This document shows, in pieces, positions 13,528 through 26,560 of a stretch of 64,000 nucleotides of DNA. The position numbers were made by a program, and so were the translations under genes. Positions within the stretch are counted from its first letter, which is position 1; every line of letters begins with the position of its first letter. The DNA is from Rachycentron canadum (Eukaryota > Chordata > Actinopteri > Carangiformes > Rachycentridae). The notes under the pieces were generated by a model, which was given only the letters and a program-made list of their open reading frames with translations, was not told where the DNA came from and made no database searches. Location of the stretch: contig CM076659.1 of NCBI GenBank assembly GCA_038496675.1, forward strand, positions 7,407,021 to 7,471,020. The letters are read 5' to 3'.

Positions 13528-14164
13528 ATGGCTAACGTTACAGACCTGCAAACCAAATACAGCAAGCTGGCCCAGGAGTACTCAAAGGTAAAGCACCCAG
13601 CCACGTGTGCTCGTTTAATGTCAGCTAAATAAAGCCTGTTTTCACTGACACTCGTACAGTTGTTGGGGATTAGGAAGAGGACCTGTCGGCTGCGGGGTTA
13701 GCATTAGCCACCTTTACATGATCCACGCATTTAAGATCAGTGACAGATATTTTTCACATACAAACAAACACACCCAGTCGTCGTAAGTGCACGTAACCAT
13801 AACACAATAAATAACGTTAGCGTGGTAATGCCTTGTTATTGTTTGAATGGCTTGAGTTAAGGGAGGTGTTCACGAACTTAATGATGTTGTAGTGAACCGC
13901 CTTGTACTGAAAGGCGTTGCTCACTCCAGTGACATCGACTCGAGTGGAAAACGTTAGAAAATAACATTGGAAATAATGTAATACGGCTCCATATCAACAC
14001 AAACTGCAGCCTTTAACCCGCCAATGAAGTTTAACACAACGTGGCTTATACAAAATAAGATTTTTTTATCCTGATGAAGGTAAGATTTATTGCATAACTG
14101 TTGCATTAGTTATTTAAGGTGTACTGAAGTGGCATATGACTGACCAGTCTGTTTATAATGGCTG

Positions 14165-14206
<42 letters not shown>

Positions 14207-17200
14207 GGTATAATAATGACATTGTGATATAAGGAATTTCTTGATGAGTAAGATTTGTATTTGTAAGATGTACAATCATTTTAATCTCCACCATTTGCTA
14301 TAGAGTATAATAGACCTGCTGGGCTCTAAATGCAGAGGCCATATCACTCACTTATATCCTAAACAACATTTAGATTCTGTCAGTATCTTGACTGTTGCCA
14401 CTTTTCAAGTCGCCAATGTAGACCTCGTGGTCAAGTGTTATAGTGGTAATTTATCAATGACAGACAGTACAGCCTGTGTTTTCTCATGTGGGCTGTATGT
14501 GCCCTTTGTGTCTGTGTCAGCTGACAACACGGGGAGTGTGTGCTGTTTCCTGTTCCACTCTGATCTCTCCGTTAGCCAAGAACCATATCCTCCTCAGAAA
14601 CTGCTGACTCTTTGAATGTCATGCATGTCGCCACTGTGGTTAATGTACTATTTTTTTAAATGTTGCTACCCACAGAATATAACATATACAGAATACTTTG
14701 GTATAATACAGAATATTTTGGTCCACAACAGGATGGTAACCACACATAAGCATATGGCAGAGGTGTTCTGTGTAAAGAGAAATGTAAATTCAGCTTAACA
14801 TGCATCTCAATCCTCACTACTGATGATGTTTTATTCATGTGTTAAGTCTCAACATTTTTCTGTTTGTGTTTTTCTCAGCTCCGTGCCCAGAATCAGGTGT
14901 TGAAGAAGGCAGTAGTGGATGAACAGGCCAACTCTGCCGCGCTAAAGGTAAAGTCACGTATAAAAAGAAAATACCTCTATTAGTGATCATATCAGTAGTG
15001 TAACAACTTTTCCTGTTTTTTTCTCATGCACATTACTATATAATTGACATATATATTACATGAATATAAAGTAAAGAAAAGTACAGCTTCACTAGTCACT
15101 GATTTTAAAAATAGAATAACATAAATTGGACTGTGTTGCTCTCCTGCTCCAAGCCTAATCCGAATGGCCAGGGTGAAAGCATTACACTCCACTCGTCTGA
15201 CGTACCTGCAGCTGTCAGCTGTTTACAGCGGCTCTGTAAAAATCCAAAATGCGAGCAGAGATGGAACAGAAGGGCAAAATACACACACACACACACAAAC
15301 AGTGAACATGTGTTAGGCAAGCAGGCAGTTCGTCGTCATTACCGGTTATTCACATTGGCAAAGAGAAAAAAGGTTTGAGGAGATGTGCATGTGACGGCCC
15401 AGAGTACGAGGCTACAACAGTTTGATGAAAATACATAAAAAGAACGGACTGACAGAGCAGACTGCTTGATTACTAAAGGCATAATAGGAATGTTTCTCAT
15501 TTTGACCCATATAAGCAGTTGATCACTGTTACCATGATAACGTTAGGCAGTTTCCACTTTAATTATGATTATGGTAATTATGTTGTAGTTACACAAGGAC
15601 AACACTATAGACTTTGTTAGAGAGCCTTCTTTTAAATCAGAGCAAGTCCTCTAATTTCTGCAACAGCACACAGAATCATGTCAACATAGTTTAGAGGTGG
15701 CGATTTCTAAGAAGAAATGTCGGTTTGTGAGAAGATATGGACAACAATGTTGTGGTCAACACGTGTTTGTCAGTATACCAAATCCTTTCTTTTCTTTTCT
15801 TCTCCCTCATCAGGAGCAGCTGAAGCAGAGGGACCAGAGCCTGAGGAAGCAGGAGCAGGAGATGGACAGTCTCAGCTTCAGGAACCAACAGCTGGCCAAG
15901 AGGGTGGAGCTGCTGCAGGAGGAGCTGGCTGCTAGTGAAGCCAAGGGCAAAAAGGGGAAGGTGATCATGAGGGGGAAATACAAGGGAGGGGCTACTCAGT
16001 TGTGTAGAGGATGTACAGGCTGTATTGTGTTTTTTTTTTTTTTTTTTTTGCAATGGACATAAAATGAATCTGATAGCCAAAACATTAGTTTCAAGAGAGA
16101 TGATATCATTTTTAAACTTAGTAATGGTTTGTGGAACTAAAAGGTCATGATTAACTGATCGTATTTTATGTCCAATTCCTCCAGACTAAAGGAGATTCTC
16201 CCTCACAGCATGGCCTGCAGACCCAGACTGTTTTTGACGAGGACCTGCAGAAAAAGATAGAAGAGAACGAGCGACTTCATATCCAAGTATGCAGCCATGA
16301 CCACGTTTATATTGGTCTTTCACTGTTCTGCAGGCACAGTATTTTAAGTTAATGCACTGGGGGGGGGGTCCCTGTTCTCTGCTGTGTACTCATTAGTTCT
16401 ACGAAGCAGACGAGCAGCACAGGAGGCAGGAGGCTGAGCTGAACGCACGGCTAGAGGAGCTGGAGAAAGACTCTGAGCAGCATCAGGCTGTTGTGGACGG
16501 ACTCACCACCAAGTACATGGCCACGATTGAGCGGCTGCAGAGTGACAAGGCACGCTTAGAGGTGAGGATGAGGAACATTATGTGACTGTCAGTTTTAATA
16601 AAGTTAAGTAAAGTCAGTGTTTTCCTTTTTTGTCTGATAGGTGAAAGCACAGACTCTGGAGAGGGAAGCAAAAGAGTGCAGAATGCGAACAGATGAGTGG
16701 TAAATCTGCTTTTTCTTCACAGTTTGAAAATAATTTAATCCACCAATGTGGTGGAGGAATCCACTTATGCAGCTAACTACGTTCGCTGGAAGTGCATATA
16801 AATATGACACAATAGTTTAGCACATGATATTTATGGAAACTAGAGACAAAAATATATCTCAATATATCAGGATAAAAGCTTAAACCATAAAATGTCCACA
16901 TCTTTAATTTAGGAGAACTGTATTTTAATTTACTTAGATACGCAAAAATGTGTAGCTAATGTATATTGATTATGTAAACCATGGGTATACATTCTTGCAC
17001 ATTGTAGTTTTGACTCCAACTCTGAATTAAAACTTCCTTGATCATGTATTAATCATTGACATACATACATATTCTAATCTATTCATCTCTTGCTCGCTTT
17101 GTCTCTGCAGTCAGCAGCAGTTGAGGCGGTGTCAGTCAGAGCTGAACAGACAGGTGAAACAAAGCAGCAGTGTTATCCAGGAGAAAGTGCCCTTCAATGA

Positions 17201-18315
17201 CACCAGTGAGTATCACTCAGGCAAGAACTACGTGCTACTGAGCAGACGTCTACCTGGGAACACCCATGTGTGTGTCACTGATACCGTAACAACGTTCTGC
17301 CCGGGACTAAATAGTGTAATGCTACACCACACTGTAAATATTACACACTAGGAGGCAGGAAGCTAAACCATTTAAGCTTATGTTTGTCGAGTCAATACAG
17401 TTCAGTGAAGGGATTGAGCCCCAGCTCTGGTTTAACTGCTCTTCTCTGCGACCCTGCAGAATTTAGTGACTACAACAGCCTGAATGTACCACCACACAAT
17501 CGAAGGCACCAGGTGAGTAAAACAAACCCATGGGTTACTGGGTGAATTGTTGATGTAGATTTACAGCTAATTCTAACATTTGTTCTTTTGGTTCAACCCC
17601 AGCTGAAATTTAAATCTTTTTACTCCCCACAATCCTTGTTTTAATCAATGAATATCTAAGAATTAGATGCATGTATTAACATATGACATGATAATGTCTT
17701 AGGTACATGTCGCAGATGAATTCATACCACTTTATGTCTCAGCTAGAGTGCTAATACAGTGGGCTGTGTGTTTTCTGTTCTCTCTGTGGATTCAGCTCAA
17801 GGCCCGGGACGTGGCAGGTCAGGCTCTGAGCTTTATTCAGGATTTGGTTGCTGCGCTGTTGAACTTCCACTCCTACACAGAGCAGAGAGTACACATCTAT
17901 CCCCGGGACTCCTCCATTGAGCCCATCTCCCCTCTTAACCAGAAGGTGAGGCGACCATGACTACACAAAAAAGATGATGTCTCGACTGGTTCTACACGTG
18001 GAGTGGCATTTATTGGTGGTGGTATTGTCTTCACTCAGTTTTCTCAGTACCTGCATGAGAATGCAGCCTACGTGCGCCCCCTGGAGGACAGCTTCCTGCA
18101 GTTACACCAAAGCATCACAGAGGACACTGTCACAGTGCTGGTGAGTGTCTTTTAGACAGGGATATATTGGGTTACATGTTTGCAATTAACCACTGGTTCT
18201 TTTTCTCGTTGAATTGAAGGAGACTGTGGTCAAGCTGAAGAGCTTTGCTGATAATTTCTCCTCATACACACACTTTCTGCAGAAGATTCTTCCTTACCAG
18301 CTGAAAAGGTCAGCA

Positions 18316-18347
<32 letters not shown>

Positions 18348-21300
18348 GTGTGTGTGTGTGTGTGAGAGAGAGATTGTGTGAGAGAGAGAGATGGAGTGGA
18401 GAAGGCTGTACTGATGGCTATCTCCTCTTTTCCTTTCAGCCTGGAAGAAGAGTGTGAGGCGAGTCTTTGTACTGCTGCCCTTACTGCGAAAAACCAGGAG
18501 CTGCAGACTGACATGAAGAGAGTAACTTCTGTGTTTGAGAAACTGCAGAACTACATTAACCTTTTGGCCTTACCAAGTATGTTCACATTTACACTCCTTT
18601 TGCCTGAAACCACTGTCACTTGTCCCAGTTATTGCAAGATTGGGATGATTATTTAACAAATGCATGTGAAACATTTATAGTCATTCTTTTGTAAAAAAAA
18701 AAATTAATAATAATAATAATATTAAATTAGCTAATTTTTAAAGAAAGAAAATCTCATGAAGTGGTAATGAGTTATGTTTTGTGATTTTAATTTGTGCATT
18801 ACTTTCTCAGGTGTTCAGCAGGATGCCATGCCACAGAGCAGCACCTCGGCTGTGTTCACCCAGCTGGCTGCCTGCCTACACAGTCTTCACGATGCTATTA
18901 AAGGTGAGGAGCACTGTGAGTTCCTTTTCACCCACAGCCATCCACGACCAGTGAGCCACAGCAAGATTAGTCCCTCGTGTCATTAAAGTCACTCTCATTT
19001 TATCTTTTCACAACAATGTGCCACCAGTGCAGTTTTTGTAATGTAAATAACCAGAGGGTCCGGGGTAGCGTCTGTCACACTCCGCTGCCAAATGAAAGTA
19101 TAATTTTAGTCTTCTTTGGTAGGTAAGTTAAAACAAGTTTAAACAACTAAAACATCTGGTGAGTGGAAATGTGTTTAGTTAATGAGTATCTTTGCCTTTT
19201 TGTAGTTGTGTCCAAATATAAAATAAAACAATATAATATTTACAATATTCCAAAAAAAAAAAAAAAACACCTAACAGTGAAGCTCAAGAAGGAGCCAGAT
19301 GCTTTAAATGCCTCTCCTGCTGTTCTGCTTCCGCCCTGTGTGTCCAGATATGTCAAAGCACTACAACCAGAAGGCCGACTTAGAGCAGGAGCTCCCCACC
19401 ATCACTCAGAAGCTCCGCACCACCACCGAGTGCCTGCTGGGATCCCTGGGCTCACTCACCAGCAGCACTGGCAAGGTACAACCAACAGAGGGCAGGCAGC
19501 AGCCGGGTTTACACAGTATGTTGTGTTTCAAGCAGTTTGTGTTGCTACTTCGCCATAATGCGCAGAGGCTTAATTGTGTGTAGGACTGAGGGTTTCACTG
19601 CAACTGGATCATGTTGGTCATTTGCCACTAATGTGATAACACTGAACGGCAGGACTCAGGTGGGCAGCGGTTAGATGCTCAAAGATGATGTCCAAATCAC
19701 AGTTTGTACAGCTGCTCCCCAGTCAGAGCGAAGAGATAAACGATCTCTCTTTTGTGAATCAAGTGAACTGTTTGGCTGAGATGTGAGCGCCGATGGGAGG
19801 CACAGTCCGGTGAGTTGCGGCGTGGAGTAGCACGCTGGCACACAAAGTGCGGGCTGAGCTGCACTGTGAGAGTGATCATCTCTTCAGGCAAAAGCTTAAT
19901 TGCTCAGACATTTATTACTGTGGACACTTTGTGGTGGAACCATCCCTCTGCTGTAAACACAGGGGCGAAACAAAAGAATGGCAAGCCGCACTGAGAAGTG
20001 TAAGCATTAATTATTGTTTTTGTTCTCTGTCCTTTGAACGGGATGAGATAATAATATCACTGTTTTGTTGCAGATTGCCACTTTCTTCAGCAACAACTTG
20101 GACTTCTTCACATCCTCAGGCTACAATCAAAAGGGGGGGGCAGTTGCCCTCAACCCCTTGCAAGCAGAGACTATGCTGGCCAACAAAAAGAAAGCTGCTG
20201 CCTATATCCATATGATCAAAAAGGTAAGTATGGGTTTAAATCTGTCAGATCTCAGCTGGTGACAAAAGGTGACCGTGCTTTTGCGGTAGAAGCCCCTAGA
20301 GTTTGGGTCGTTCTGCCTGCAAAGAAAACATCAGTAACGTGTTTTAAATCGCTTCTTGAAACATTCTTTTATGAGGAAGTCTTTGTGAATATTTCATACG
20401 TTCCATCTGGTTTTATCTTGCTGCTGTTTTACGTTCATGAATAATTGATAAATGTTAATAAATGAGTGTTCTCCCACTTTACTGCTTGTTTTGTTTTTTG
20501 TTTTATTCAGCCCAGGCCACAGTCTGTTCCACACAGAGAAGCCCTGTCAAACCGGCGTATACTTACCAGTTCCACTGAGAGCAGAGAGGGACTCACTCAA
20601 CAGGTACGACCCTCGGCTGAGACACTCTTCCTATGAACTTTTTTCTTTGAGTTAATTCATTTAAAGTTTTTTGCATTTCAATTTTAAAGGGGTCACATCT
20701 GGTCAACAACCAGGCAGTAAGTGTTGTGTGGACAATATTACCAAGAATGAGTCAGCGTGCCAGCCCTAAACTCAGTGGTATAATAACAGAGATAGAGTCA
20801 AAAACTGTTCCACATGCAATTATGTTTATTGTGGCTTTGTGTTTTTTGTGGCACATTACAATTAAAGAAAAAACTGAAGATGCAGGAAAAGTGGAAAGAG
20901 GCACAACAACAGCGTAAATAGTTACTGAGAAAATGTAAGGGTCTATACATTTTGGTCATAGAAGTACAGGAGAGGTTTGTTTGAAGTGAAAGCAGCTGCT
21001 CTTGTGAGGAATTGAGAGATTTGGCCCTCGAGTCTGCTATTCTGTCTGTTTGAAACATCTTTTTTTTTCTTACTTTTTTTATTGTATCCTTTGGTCCATA
21101 TTAACCTTTTAAGTTTGTCTCTTCAGCACCAGGTTTACTATTGTGTCATAAAAGTACTAAAAGTAATCTATAAAGTTCAAGCTTGGCTTTTGCTTTTGCC
21201 ATTTTAGCCTTAAGGTTTTGGAACAAAGAGCCTGAGAAAGATAGTAGAATCAGTTCCAATCTTTATATTGGCCCATAAATGATCTCTCTATCTCTCTCTA

Positions 21301-24019
21301 TTTTTATTTTTATTTTTATTTTTTTAATAGAACTATTGGACTTTGTTATACAGTTTCCTTGTTTCTTCCTATACACTGCTACCTTTTCACTTCTCCCAAC
21401 CTCTGCTCAGCCCTCTCCCCATAAGCTCACTGTCCACTCCTCTCCTCTCTCCCCGCTGGCCTCTTGCAGGTGCAGCAGAGCCTGGAGAAGATCGCTCGGC
21501 TGGAGCAGGAGAAGGAGCACTGGCTCCTGGAGGCCCAGCTGGGGAAGGTGCGGTTGGAAAAGGAGAACCAGCGCATTGCGGACCTGGAAGTGCAGCTTGC
21601 GGCAGCTCTGGGGGGAAGTCCAAACTCACAACCAGCTGCAGCCAGCACGCTCGCACAGAGCCATGAGGAAGCAGAGGCAGAGCAGAAAGCTGCAGGCAAA
21701 GAGACTACGTTGTGCACAAGCCTGGTACAGTCACTCTACTGGCGGCTGTTTGTTTTATACTTGCAGAGGAAAATTTCAGCCTATGGCACTGGTGTCTGAT
21801 TTGCTTGAACAGAGGGAGTATTATTGTTCTTTTCTTCTAGCTCCCCCACTTAATAAGTTTTTGCTTGATAAAACTCAGACTTCTAATGTGCTGATCTGGC
21901 AGAATAGAGGAATCCTGTTGTCCGTGCAAGTCAGTACTAAGTCCACAAAGCAGCCGCAACCCCAAGCTGTTTGTATCACTAGCCTCTGTACTACTTGCAT
22001 ATTAGATTTTATTGTTATCGTTTGTATGGCTAGTTTGTCCGAGCAGTGTTAGAGGCCTGTCTGTGCCTGAAGTGAATTTAACAACATCTGATCTATGATT
22101 CAGTCTTAAGACATGTTTCTCTGATCTCTTGTTGTTTTCAGGTTGGCATGTTGTGCACCACACCTACAGTCGAACATGTGAGTTGTCATGAACCAATTAA
22201 ATTATTTAAAGGTAGAATTCTAAAATCTGAAAATTGTGAAATTATAAGCCTCTAAGAAGGAAAAGAAAATTTTATCTAGCTGGATGTTGTGTCTGTGTCT
22301 GCAGGTGGGAGACGAGGAGTCTCGGGAGCAGCTGATAAAGACTCACTACATGACCAGAGTAGGAGAACTCACCACTCAGCTCCAGATTTCAGACAGCAAA
22401 GCTGTGCACTTTCACTCTGAGGTGAAACTCTTACTAGAATCTTTATCTTGCTAACTGCATCTTCCAGCCAAGACCTTACCATAGCACACAGCCTTTCTAA
22501 CATGTCAGCTGGGAACAGATATGTAGACTCTTATGACGTCCACTGTCAATTGTCACCAGTTCCCTCCCGTGTTCCTTTCTATTATCATTCCTATTCTACA
22601 AACATTTTTTCTGCTGCTTTCATTTGCTTAAGAGCTTAAGAAAAACTGAGCTAGAAGTCTCTCTTTGATATTTGGCCTTTGTACTTTGGAAACAATTTCT
22701 TAGTCTCATTATTACCATAGAGCTACCTTTTTATATTTTCACTGACAAACTGCCACTCCATATTTTTAGTATTATAGGCTTCATCTGACGTTAGGTACTT
22801 GTCTAATCCTGACATCCTGTCGCGTTGTCACTAACTGGCATGTCAGTCATTCTCATTTTTTATCGTAGCAACAGGAATACACCTGATCCAGAGTCAGTAT
22901 TTCAGTTATTAAACTGTCACTTTTTCAAAGTGTGTATTTATTTATCGTTGCTGTCCTAAAATGACTCAAAGAAATATCTCCCTTTATTGCAGCTTTTGAA
23001 ACAGATCTATAAACTGCATTAAACCTATCTGGGCAAAGCAGCTGTTAACTTTCCTTTCTCCCATCCTAGTGTCGAGCTTTGGCCAAGAGATTAGCCATAG
23101 CAGAGAAATCTCGGGAGACTCTAAGTGAGGAGGTCAAAACGGCCAATCAGAACATCACGCGCTTGCAGGTAAAGTGCAGTTTCTTTTCCGAATAGCTCAA
23201 AGTCTAAGTATAGACATCAGCTTTCTCCCAACTCGTATTGTAACTGTGTGTTTTTGTCACAAAGGATGAGCTGGCTACGACTAAGAGGAGCTACGAAGAC
23301 CAGCTCAGCATGATGAGCGACCACCTGTGTAGCATGAATGAGACTTTGAGCAAGCAGAGAGAAGAAATCGACACGCTTAAACTTGGCAACAAGGTACAAC
23401 ACTGGAGACAGATTTCTGTTGTGTCTCCTTTTTTCCACCCTATTTTTATTATTCAAGCTCTTGCTCTCAGGTTTGTTTCCAGCTGTCACATACAGTCAGT
23501 CTCCATATAAATAAATCACTAAAGAGGAGTGATAAAAATCCACCGGCTTTAGGGAGTGTGAAGGATCAATTCAGGCCCTGACGGTGAAATGTGACATTAT
23601 AAAGTTTATGTCAGTTATGAGGTGAACCGGGAGGTCATCTGCAGTGTTGTGGTTGCTGCCAGGCCTGATGGGAAAAGCACCTGCTGGAACTGTCTGAGAA
23701 AGTCGTTAAGTTTAAGCTGCAGACATGCAGAGGTCTGTTTTAAGCACATGTCCCTGCACGTATGTGCACACTTGGCCTGCTGTCGGGAAGTTGCAGGACA
23801 GAACACGTTTGGGGATCTGAAGGTGACGATTTTTTCTTACAGGCCAGAAACCAGCCTCAGCACGTTTGTAGGTTTTGAAACCAAATGCAAATCAAACCTG
23901 AGCTGTCTGGGCTTACTGCACTTAAACGCAACATGCATTTGAAGCTTTGTGGAATTGAATCGCATGTTTTGTTTTTTTGTTTCTTTTAGGGAAATGCCAA
24001 AAAGAACAAAGGTCGCTAG
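13528..24019 (+). CDS. ppp1r21: Protein phosphatase 1 regulatory subunit 21 (22 exons)
   Basis: Exons: 13528-13587, 14879-14947, 15814-15960, 16185-16286, 16397-16561, 16641-16699, 17111-17205, 17460-17512, 17796-17945, 18039-18140, 18220-18308, 18440-18576, 18811-18903, 19348-19475, 20074-20223, 20511-20603, 21470-21724, 22142-22177, 22305-22421, 23070-23168, 23265-23393, 23990-24019. They sum to 2358 nt, 785 aa (human about 780). PPP1R21 is a coiled-coil early-endosome protein and the Fy-2 subunit of the Rab5-effector FERRY complex, which links mRNAs to endosomes. The signature KLRAQ is at residues 20-24 and TTKRSYEDQ at about 738-746; the body is mostly heptad-rich helix. The start has a strong Kozak context (A at -3, G at +4) and gives MANVTDLQTKYSKLAQEYSK. 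The stop follows a basic tail, NAKKNKGR. The donor of exon 3 (GTGATC) is weak. Confidence 0.95.
14166..14206. repeat. (CA)n microsatellite in ppp1r21 intron 1
   Basis: About 18 CA units ending in a short AT tract. Confidence 0.9.
18316..18391 (+). repeat. (GT)n-(GA)n microsatellite in ppp1r21 intron 11
   Basis: A GT run (18316-18364, one interruption) followed by a GA run. It begins 7 bases after the exon 11 donor and fills more than half of a 131-nt intron. Confidence 0.9.
22142..22177 (+). other. ppp1r21: ppp1r21 exon 18, 36-nt micro-exon
   Basis: Twelve codons (VGMLCTTPTVEH) between a TTTTCAG acceptor and a GTGAGT donor, phase 0 on both sides. It lies in the region least like the human protein, so inclusion is inferred from splice sites and phase. 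Confidence 0.65.
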
Positions 24020-25126
24020 AGCTGCACTCAAAACACTGGCTCCATTTGGCATCACAAAGGGCACCCTGAGAGATGAGCTGGACTGTGGAGCCTCCCAGCA
24101 GCGTCCCGGTACCACCACTACCACTGTCACCAAACCACAGGACGGCACCAGCCTCGGATTCCTCCACTGACAGACAGTGGCAGTACAAATGAACTGCATG
24201 GAGGCTGTAACGTGTTTGTCTGAAGAAGCTTCTCCCCCCCCCCCCTTCTTTTCCTTGTCACAGCACCAGTTAATACATCACACGATTTGCTAAAAACATT
24301 TCCTGAAACTGTACCAGAAGCTTCTGCTTTGTCCTCTTGGCCAAAGCAGGGTGGGAGAAACAGCCTTTTCCCAAGAGGGGACAGAGGAAGATAAACAGCT
24401 GTCGACAGTTGATGCTGAGTGATATTAACTGAAGTCGGGACTTGAAGACCAAACCCTGTTGATCAGTGTGTGTACTTTTCCTGCTTTAGTGTACATGTGA
24501 GAGCAAATGAAGCTGCATTCTCAGTGCTTATGTGTGGGAACAGGCGAACAGAGCAAATGTCAGTGTGGCTGTATGTGTACAGAGTGTTGTCATTGTGTGA
24601 CTATGGCACCAGGCTTTACAACATGTGAGTCTAGTTTTACACAATTTTTTTTTTTTTTTTAGATCAAATATGAGATTATTTGTGCAAGCCTGTATGCATC
24701 GGGCATAATTCCCCTTCTAACTCGTGCATTTATCACAAGCTTCTTTAATGAAGGGCTTTAAAACCTGAATGAACAATTAACAAAGACACTTGAATTCATT
24801 CCTCATTTTAGAAAATTTCCAATCCTGTGGACGTGGAGTAAAGGAGGGAAAGGAAAATCTGCCTTGAAGCACTGATTAACTGTGTTTACCTAGACAAGAG
24901 TGGGAGGATGGACAAGTTGGAGCTGGTAAAATGGTGTCCATCTGTCTCTGTGACTTTACTCTGTAACAATTTCTTTTTATCACCAAAGTAAGTGTGGATG
25001 TGCACTGGCGTGGCACAAGTCTCTAAATTCATGTTGTAATATGTATGGATAAAAAGGGTTAATATGAATATAAACTCATTTCAAATCATGATGTAACTGT
25101 ACTGTATAATTTCTAAAAAAAACAAT

Positions 25127-25152
25127 TATATATATACATATATATATATATA
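25127..25152. repeat. (TA)n microsatellite in ppp1r21 3' UTR
   Basis: TA units with one CA interruption near 25138. Confidence 0.85.
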
Positions 25153-25565
25153 GAAAAAGGCATTTATTTAGAGGTTACAAATCTTTATTTTCCACAAAAT
25201 TTGGAAAACTTAATCTGCAGCTAGTTTTTGTGTCTCCTATAAGGCCTGGGAGGAGATGTCATAGCAGAGGGGTTGGCAAATACTGTAACTGGTGCTCAGA
25301 CATCCTGGTTCATGAGTCATGGCAGAGTGCAGTTAAAGTTTACACTAAAACCAAACCTCTCTGGCGAGTAGTGACACGAGATATCTGAAAGAAAAGCCTA
25401 GCAGTGAGCGTTCAAACCTTCTGTTTGCCAGTCTACACCTGCCAGCGAACCTTTGTGATCAAAGGTTTGCCAACACCCCCTGAACTGAGTTTAAAAAAAA
25501 AAAAAAAAAAGACTACTTGTTTTCTCACAGTGTACCCTGTTCAAAAGCACATATAAATATGAAAA

Positions 25566-25571
25566 AATAAA
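25566..25571 (+). terminator. ppp1r21: Candidate poly(A) signal of ppp1r21
   Basis: AATAAA about 1.55 kb after the stop codon. It is the clearest signal before the ston1 promoter region. Confidence 0.4.
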
Positions 25572-26282
25572 GAGCTTGCTCAACACTTAAATCTGGTTAA
25601 TAATCATCCTTAAACTTTTCGTGCTGCATTTCTGGGAGTTGGAGGCTGGGATTTTAAATGGCTTATAATTTATTTAAAAAAGAAAAGCCTGTAACACACC
25701 CACACCACTGGGAATGAGGGAGCACCATTAAACTCGACATATGAGAACTGGGAAGATTACTGTTTGATGCCGTCACTTTGTTTTGGAAGGAAAAACATGT
25801 TGTGTCATTTTAGTTGAATTTGTGATGCTTTCATGTGCTCTTGGTACGTCAGTGGTCAAAGAAGTAAAAGTAGCATAAACAACCACCACTTTGGTTTGTT
25901 CACTCAACGTGACATGCGGGGTGGTGGAAAAGAGTCCTGCCAAAATAAACGCCATGTTGTTATAAGTCAACAGCAAAGTTTGAAGTAGTTTTGGACAAAT
26001 AACTTAAGTCAATACATTGAAGGAACGAACTGGTGGTTTCTGGATGACTCCTTTTATTCTTGCAGAGGCACATGGCCTACTTCACGCTTTAATATAAGTG
26101 CTGTGATTCCTCCTAAATCTGTAGTAGAGTAGCTCTTTAATTGAATACTGCATATACTTTGTATTAAATGTAGTTTATAATTATTAGACTAGGCTTATTA
26201 AACCAAATATTGCCCACTTCACTTATTTCCATTAACCAACGGGTCTATCATCTTAATTATTTCCCTCAAATGTGTTCGTGTT

Positions 26283-26560
26283 TTGATGCGCGTTCACTCT
26301 ACTTGCTGTGGTGTGCGCGCCCATCTCGCGATAGGGTCATTTCCCACGATCGTGAACGCAGCACCGCTCCGTTGGTTCCTGCCGTGTCCCGTTGGAGGAT
26401 CAGTCCGTGGAGTCGGGAGGGGAATCGCGGGCGCTGTTAAAACTCCCAGGATTTACTCTCTGCCATTTTGAGCAAAAACCGGTCGACATCGGAGTCCAGA
26501 CCTTTCGTCCGTCAAGCCGAAGCCATGACCTGAATCTGTGAACTACAACTGCGGAGCATT
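26283..26560 (+). promoter_or_regulatory. ston1: ston1 promoter and non-coding first exon
   Basis: A CpG-rich island in AT-rich surroundings. It carries TCTCGCGA (26324-26331) and ends at a strong splice donor (GTGAGT from 26561). The next acceptor in the right place is at 30125-30126, just before the ston1 start codon, so this is most simply the 5' UTR exon. It contains a two-codon upstream ORF at 26525-26533. The transcription start is not determined. Confidence 0.55.

Larger units (their letters stand above)
24020..25590 (+). other. ppp1r21: ppp1r21 3' untranslated region (inferred)
   Basis: Non-coding, with a C-run near 24235-24245, a T-run near 24645-24660, a TA microsatellite at 25127-25152 and an A-run at about 25493-25510. 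A poly(A) signal AATAAA is at 25566-25571. Confidence 0.5.
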
